From Lachnospiraceae bacterium (GTDB lineage Bacteria > Bacillota > Clostridia > Lachnospirales > Lachnospiraceae), in assembly GCA_022510545.1 (NCBI GenBank), contig JAFLTG010000007.1, positions 1 through 59,140 of the forward strand: a DNA stretch of 59,140 nucleotides, in the 5' to 3' direction. Position numbers and translations under genes: made by a program. The notes under the pieces were generated by a model. It was given only the letters and a program-made list of their open reading frames with translations. It did no database searches and was not told the DNA's origin. Positions within the stretch are counted from its first letter, which is position 1. The number at the start of each line of letters is the position of its first letter. Shown piece after piece: positions 55,051 to 59,140 of the stretch.

Positions 55051-55410
55051 TCAGGCTAACACAGACTTAATTGTATTCAAAAGCTTATCCTGCTCAACAG
55101 GTTTTAACAAATATCCCCGTGGCCGCAATCTTAATACAGCTTCCACATCCTCCCTCTTGTCCAGTCCCGTAAGGAAGATGACGGGAATGTCCTTTGTTTC
55201 CTCTTGTTTCTGAAGTCTTTGAAAAGTTTCTTTTCCGCTCAGTATAGGCATATCATAATCCAATAGAATTAAATCCGGCTGCATCTCTTTGGCAAGCTTA
55301 ATACCTTCTACCCCGGATTCCGACATCAAAATATCATATCTGCCTTGTAACAGTTTCTTTATAATTCTTTGTTGTATCATACTATCATCAATTATTAAAA
55401 TGCTTCCCAT
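55051..55410 (-). CDS. Stand-alone response regulator (CheY-like)
   Basis: 119 residues, a single receiver domain with the acidic pair IIDDS, phosphoacceptor Asp in LILLDYDMP, the Thr in PVIFLTGL and Lys in GYLLKPVEQ. No output domain. It may act in chemotaxis or in a phosphorelay; a chemoreceptor lies at the right edge of the window. AAAGGATG precedes ATG. Confidence 0.93.
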   Translation of the reverse strand: MGSILIIDDSMIQQRIIKKLLQGRYDILMSESGVEGIKLAKEMQPDLILLDYDMPILSGKETFQRLQKQEETKDIPVIFLTGLDKREDVEAVLRLRPRGYLLKPVEQDKLLNTIKSVLA

Positions 55411-55519
55411 ACTGCATCATCCTTTATGTATAATATACTATAATAAATATAGCACAAAGTATTAGAAAATAAAAGAAATTTCTTTGCACAATTCCGCATT
55501 TCCGCATTAAATTCTATCA

Positions 55520-55750
55520 TTAATCAAACTCAGCATTTTCAATTCTGTCAATAATGCTGTGAATACGTTTTTCAACTTCAGCGGGATTATCCACCTCGTA
55601 TGTAGCATAACAACGATATGAAAGCAGAATATTTGTTGGAGAGTTTAACTCCTGTAATCTTCTTTCTATATCGTTACGTTGTGTCATGCCGATTTTAACC
55701 CATCCGTCAAGACAGGGGTTTGTAAGTATATAAACTAATCCGTTTGACAT
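55520..55750 (-). CDS. GIY-YIG (T5orf172-type) protein, truncated
   Basis: 76 residues of an N-terminal GIY-YIG domain: GLVYILTNPCLDGWVKIGMT and ERRLQELNSPTN, the lines of the T5orf172/MUG113 group. Full relatives continue for 20 or more residues after RIENAEF with REFFxL-type lines; here a stop follows at once, so the C-terminal part of the nuclease core is missing. Either a decayed gene or a short form. A GAAAGGG site precedes ATG. Confidence 0.6.
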   Translation of the reverse strand: MSNGLVYILTNPCLDGWVKIGMTQRNDIERRLQELNSPTNILLSYRCYATYEVDNPAEVEKRIHSIIDRIENAEFD

Positions 55751-55881
55751 GTGTTAGCCCTTTCTTATGGAAGCTATTTGAACTCTTCACGCTCAATTAA
55801 TCACTTACTTTTCTTCATAATAGTATATATTTTTATCAGAATTTTCAAGACATGTAACTCTATTATCTCAGCAAATATGCT

Positions 55882-56832
55882 TCATTGCAAACCACCTGTA
55901 ATTTCACATACTGCCACCCTATAATCATCTACATTATCAATCATTGCAATATGGCCTGCATCTTTTATAAGATATAATTTTTTATTTGGCGCTATAATTT
56001 CATTAAAATAGGTAATGCTTATTTCGACCGGAGTCTGCTGATCGTTCTCACCAAGCACATAATACACCGGAACTTGATACTCCATACCTTTGCTTCTTAA
56101 ATCAAATGACATAAGTTCTTTCATAACCTGCATATTAACCAGCATGCTTGTAAGAAAAGGAAATATGTCTGCCAATCCCATAACTGGCGAACTTAAAAAC
56201 ATCTTTATCATATTCTTATCAAAATCTGCCGCTAAATGATACTTTCCCTGTAATTTACGTACCTTTCCTATTTTTCGATATGTGTCTATATCAAATCTGT
56301 CAACTATAGGATACTCTCCAATTTTCTCCAGCTTTTTTCTGTCCTTTTTATTTCCGGATCGTTCAATGGCATCTTTCAATTTGTTATAACCAACTCGCTC
56401 ATTTTCAATGAGATTTATTACCTGCCCACACCCAATATAGCACAAAGTATGCTCCGGATGCTCTAATGCAAACAAACTTCCTAAAACGCTTCCCCATGAA
56501 TGTCCAATGATACCAACCTTATCTTTCTTATAAGTTTTCTTTAAATACAGTACAATTTCCAGAAGATCCTTTTTTAATATTTCCGTATCAGGTTTTGCCT
56601 TTTTATTTTTTAAATAAGTCTTACCGGCTCCTCTTTGGTCGTAGTAAACAATATTATAATTGCGACTTGTATACTCCTCCACTATATATGCCATCATAGC
56701 CTCTGACTGTCCCGGACCGCCATGAATGAAAAGCAACACCGGCTCTTCTTTCTTTGTTTTATAATGGAGCAAATAGTGTTCTATACAATTGATACTCACG
56801 TATTCTTCTTCATAATTCTTTGCTTTCTTCAT
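55882..56832 (-). CDS. Alpha/beta hydrolase (proline iminopeptidase-like)
   Basis: 316 residues. Oxyanion HGGPGQSEAMM, YYDQRGAGKTY, nucleophile elbow IGHSWGSVLG (Ser), Asp in YVLGENDQQTP and His in IKDAGHIAMI make a full triad, in the pattern of prolyl aminopeptidase and related hydrolases. It lies 4 bases after the TetR gene and shares its operon, so its expression is probably induced by a substrate or drug that the TetR protein binds. Confidence 0.85.
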   Translation of the reverse strand: MKKAKNYEEEYVSINCIEHYLLHYKTKKEEPVLLFIHGGPGQSEAMMAYIVEEYTSRNYNIVYYDQRGAGKTYLKNKKAKPDTEILKKDLLEIVLYLKKTYKKDKVGIIGHSWGSVLGSLFALEHPEHTLCYIGCGQVINLIENERVGYNKLKDAIERSGNKKDRKKLEKIGEYPIVDRFDIDTYRKIGKVRKLQGKYHLAADFDKNMIKMFLSSPVMGLADIFPFLTSMLVNMQVMKELMSFDLRSKGMEYQVPVYYVLGENDQQTPVEISITYFNEIIAPNKKLYLIKDAGHIAMIDNVDDYRVAVCEITGGLQ

Positions 56833-56836
56833 CTTC

Positions 56837-57505
56837 TTATTCTTCTCCGATTAAATAGTTAACAGTTTTTGCAAGCATCTTTAATTGAATATCCGGCTGA
56901 TATAAATCCGTCAGCGTATTCTTCTCATGCTTATAACAATTATTCACAATGCAGGTAGTTTGAATTCCTGTGAATGCTGATGAAATAAATGATAGTAATT
57001 CCTCTACAGTAACTCTAGGTTGTATTCTACCTGATGCCATCTGTTCCATAAAATATTCCATAGTACGTATCGTAAGATATTCCATATTTCCCATGCCAGG
57101 AATATTTTTTAAAATTTTATCTACTCTCTTCGGATTATTCATTGCTAGTACTGACAGTTCAAAGTCTATTTTTTCTATTCCCATCAGTTCCTTTTTCATA
57201 AAATCTGCAAGCATATCGAAAATCAGATTAGTAATCTCTCCCGGCGGCAGTTCATCCGCATGAGCCAAAATCTCATCCAATTTCTCTTTTATGCTCTCTT
57301 TCTTCCGCAAAAATAAAATCATATCACTAAATATTTCATCAATGTCTTTATAAAATCTATAAATTCCGCCCTGACTAAATCCGGTTTCATTGATAATATC
57401 CTGCATGGTTACAGTACTTACTGTCTGTTTCAGGCATAATGTATATGCTGCATTTATGATTTTGTTCTTTTTGATTTGGATATATTCCTTGGTTACTTTG
57501 GGCAT
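56837..57505 (-). CDS. TetR-family repressor
   Basis: 222 residues. N-terminal HTH: AYTLCLKQTVSTVTMQDI, INETGFSQGGIYRFYKDI. The helical C-terminal domain binds ligand and dimerises. GAGGAG precedes ATG. First gene of a two-gene operon with the hydrolase. A promoter overlapped by a palindrome lies upstream, as in autorepressed TetR genes. Confidence 0.9.
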   Translation of the reverse strand: MPKVTKEYIQIKKNKIINAAYTLCLKQTVSTVTMQDIINETGFSQGGIYRFYKDIDEIFSDMILFLRKKESIKEKLDEILAHADELPPGEITNLIFDMLADFMKKELMGIEKIDFELSVLAMNNPKRVDKILKNIPGMGNMEYLTIRTMEYFMEQMASGRIQPRVTVEELLSFISSAFTGIQTTCIVNNCYKHEKNTLTDLYQPDIQLKMLAKTVNYLIGEE

Positions 57506-57563
57506 TGTAGGTTGAGTCTCCTCGTATTTTCATATAAATGGTAAATTTCATAACCCGCACGCA

Positions 57564-57609
57564 AAAATGAATATAGTTTCATTTTAATGCCAAGTACTTT
57601 AAAAGTCAA
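57564..57609 (-). promoter_or_regulatory. TetR promoter with overlapping operator
   Basis: TTGACT (57609-57604), a 17-base spacer and TAAAAT (57586-57581). A 22-bp palindrome, AAAATGAA-N6-TTCATTTT (57564-57585), covers the -10 box, so a bound repressor would block polymerase. Confidence 0.7.
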
Positions 57610-57640
57610 TTAAAAAACAATTCTATATTTTCTTAATAAA

Positions 57641-57684
57641 AAATGACCTTGTAATGAAAATTAATCTTGTTATCAAGGTCATTT
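57641..57684 (-). terminator. Terminator after the chemoreceptor gene
   Basis: AAATGACCTTG (57641-57651) and CAAGGTCATTT (57674-57684) are perfect 11-bp arms; on the minus strand a run of T follows the stem. Confidence 0.85.
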
Positions 57685-57739
57685 ATTTTACTTTATTTAG
57701 TTACTTCGTTTTAATTATTTGGAATAGTCGGTATTTCCC

Positions 57740-59140
57740 TTACTCTTCTCCTGTTCCATACTTTTTCAATTCATCAATCTGCAGTGATATATGCTCCATA
57801 ACTTTGGTAAACTCCTGCATCAACCGCACATTTTGCTCACTGGTCGTACAAGATACTTCCGCACTCGCACTTATTTGCTCACTGCTTGCCGAAAGCGTGT
57901 TGACTCTGTCCACAATCACATTATTTGATCTGAGAATATCCGCCATTCTACTGCTTACTTCTGTGATATTACCTGCCAGCTTATTTATTCTATATTCAAT
58001 CTCTGAAAACTGATCGTTTGCTTTTACCGCGAGAGAGCTCTCCATTCGGGATATCTCCACATTGCCATTGACTTTATCAATTACCTCTTGCGTCTTTACT
58101 GTCAACTCATCAAGCAGGGAGGTAATGTTTTCTGTCTCTACCCTTGTCTGCTCTGCAAGGCTGCGTATTTCCTCTGCAACTACTGAAAATCCACGTCCTG
58201 CAGTTCCTGCACGTGACGCCTCAATACTGGCATTAAATGCAAGCAGATTAGTCTGACTGGAAATTCTCAGAATAATATCGATGATTCCCCTGACTTCTTT
58301 CGTCTTTTCCGAAAGCATCCCCGCTGCCTCCTGCATGCTTGCACCGTCAGAAAGTGCTTCACTGACGTGTTCCATCAATTCATCCATTGCCTGAGCACCA
58401 CATACCAAGGCACTCTTAACCTCTTCCGTAGTATCTGAAATTAGGCTTGTCCGATTGTGAGTATCATTTATAACATCAGAAATATTCTGGGTCATAACGG
58501 TCTGGTCTTCAACGGCTTCTGCCATTGCCGTAATCCCTGCGGAAATATCCTGCATAGATCTATTGACCGATTCGGTTGATTCATGCAGATGCGAAATATT
58601 ATTACGCGCCTGTACCATATCCTGTTCAACGGTCTTTGCCACATTAATGATATTTCCGGTAAATGACTCCTGAAAGAAAAGAGTGATAAGGCGCTGTCCG
58701 AGCGCTGCTGCCAAAGCAGCCAGAATTGTGATGATAATCTCTATCATTACTGACTCCAACGCAGCATCCGGTTCCGTTGCCGCGGCTACCAGCATCGCAG
58801 CCTTTATAAAATTCACGATTACGAATACAGTACTTGCCGTAACGACAATCATTTTATCCATTGTAAGCATCAGCAGCATCAGATACGGAATCATATAAGG
58901 AAAAGAAGCATTCCCTTCCGACATCAACATCAAGAAAATATACAATATGGAAAATGCAATTCCCACATATCGCGAATAAACATATGTACCCTTGTATTTT
59001 AGATACACCGATACACCCACCAGAAAACTGCCTATGTTCAAAATCAACGGTAAAATACTGTTAACCGGCGCCAATTCCGAGAAAATAAGCTGAGATATCA
59101 GTCCTATTACTAGAAATATTGTCGTAACGATATGTGTTAT
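57740..59140 (-). CDS. Methyl-accepting chemotaxis protein (partial)
   Basis: At least 466 residues, open at the right edge, so the true start lies outside. The N-terminus is multi-spanning: an open segment before the TTG at 59074 ([18 protein letters not shown]) adds another membrane helix. It then has further helices to about residue 130, a HAMP-free linker and a C-terminal coiled-coil signalling domain with [32 protein letters not shown] and paired heptads. It lacks a large periplasmic sensor domain, so it may sense membrane-linked or cytoplasmic signals. The terminator follows. Confidence 0.88.
   Translation of the reverse strand: MTHIVTTIFLVIGLISQLIFSELAPVNSILPLILNIGSFLVGVSVYLKYKGTYVYSRYVGIAFSILYIFLMLMSEGNASFPYMIPYLMLLMLTMDKMIVVTASTVFVIVNFIKAAMLVAAATEPDAALESVMIEIIITILAALAAALGQRLITLFFQESFTGNIINVAKTVEQDMVQARNNISHLHESTESVNRSMQDISAGITAMAEAVEDQTVMTQNISDVINDTHNRTSLISDTTEEVKSALVCGAQAMDELMEHVSEALSDGASMQEAAGMLSEKTKEVRGIIDIILRISSQTNLLAFNASIEASRAGTAGRGFSVVAEEIRSLAEQTRVETENITSLLDELTVKTQEVIDKVNGNVEISRMESSLAVKANDQFSEIEYRINKLAGNITEVSSRMADILRSNNVIVDRVNTLSASSEQISASAEVSCTTSEQNVRLMQEFTKVMEHISLQIDELKKYGTGEE

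Overview
The window looks like chromosome from a low-GC anaerobic Clostridium-class bacterium, most likely a Lachnospiraceae gut commensal. This is inferred from gene content: an LL-diaminopimelate aminotransferase lysine/peptidoglycan route, an [FeFe] hydrogenase beside a NuoF/GltD-like flavoprotein, an ANTAR protein next to type I glutamine synthetase, a discoidin/GH20/LamG surface glycosidase, a CE8 pectin esterase, and strong AGGAGG ribosome sites. No rRNA, tRNA, CRISPR array or insertion sequence was recognised. Nearly all genes lie on the minus strand.

Region 1 (1-33.8 kb) is mostly core and metabolic. From low to high coordinates it holds an ECF sigma / membrane anti-sigma-like / VWA lipoprotein module; fic-dapF-dapL; a glnA-ANTAR pair whose leader looks like an ANTAR antitermination switch; nadE-hslO-methyltransferase-GH20; a COG2426 membrane protein, hisC and a TPR glycosyltransferase; hydA with its partner flavoprotein; recQ and ogg; a pectin esterase; and a five-gene set (AMP-ligase, acyl carrier protein, condensation-fold acyltransferase, alpha/beta hydrolase, SCP2 protein) that looks like an undescribed acyl-transfer pathway. 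A MATE exporter closes the region on the plus strand. A palindrome, TGACA-N4-TGTCA, occurs at least 12 times in the first 27 kb, almost always inside genes in one codon phase, and not at all in the rest of the window.

Region 2 (33.8-46.2 kb) is an accessory defence island. A structured RNA with an intrinsic terminator and a stretch of gene debris precede ten tightly packed minus-strand genes behind one near-consensus promoter. In transcription order these are a Z1-domain ATPase, a MORC/MutL-like GHKL ATPase, an unknown protein, a DUF6339-like protein, a cytosine-5 methyltransferase, a PD-(D/E)XK protein, a second cytosine-5 methyltransferase, an HNH endonuclease, an XRE regulator and a Vsr mismatch endonuclease. 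The Z1/GHKL/PD-(D/E)XK/methyltransferase core is a type noted by comparative genomics (restriction-linked MORC ATPases). Its in-line fusion with a second methyltransferase-HNH-C-protein-Vsr cassette is the most system-like feature here.

Region 3 (46.2-59.1 kb) is regulatory and accessory: an fRMsr-like GAF protein, an AlkD-like repair protein, an ABC exporter operon with its own LytTR regulator and DUF3021 protein (with direct repeats placed for LytTR control), a WYL regulator with VOC and GyrI-like proteins behind a 38-bp palindrome, a GNAT enzyme, a voltage-gated-type potassium channel, a CheY-like receiver, a clipped GIY-YIG protein, a TetR/hydrolase operon with a palindrome over its -10 box, and a chemoreceptor running off the right edge.
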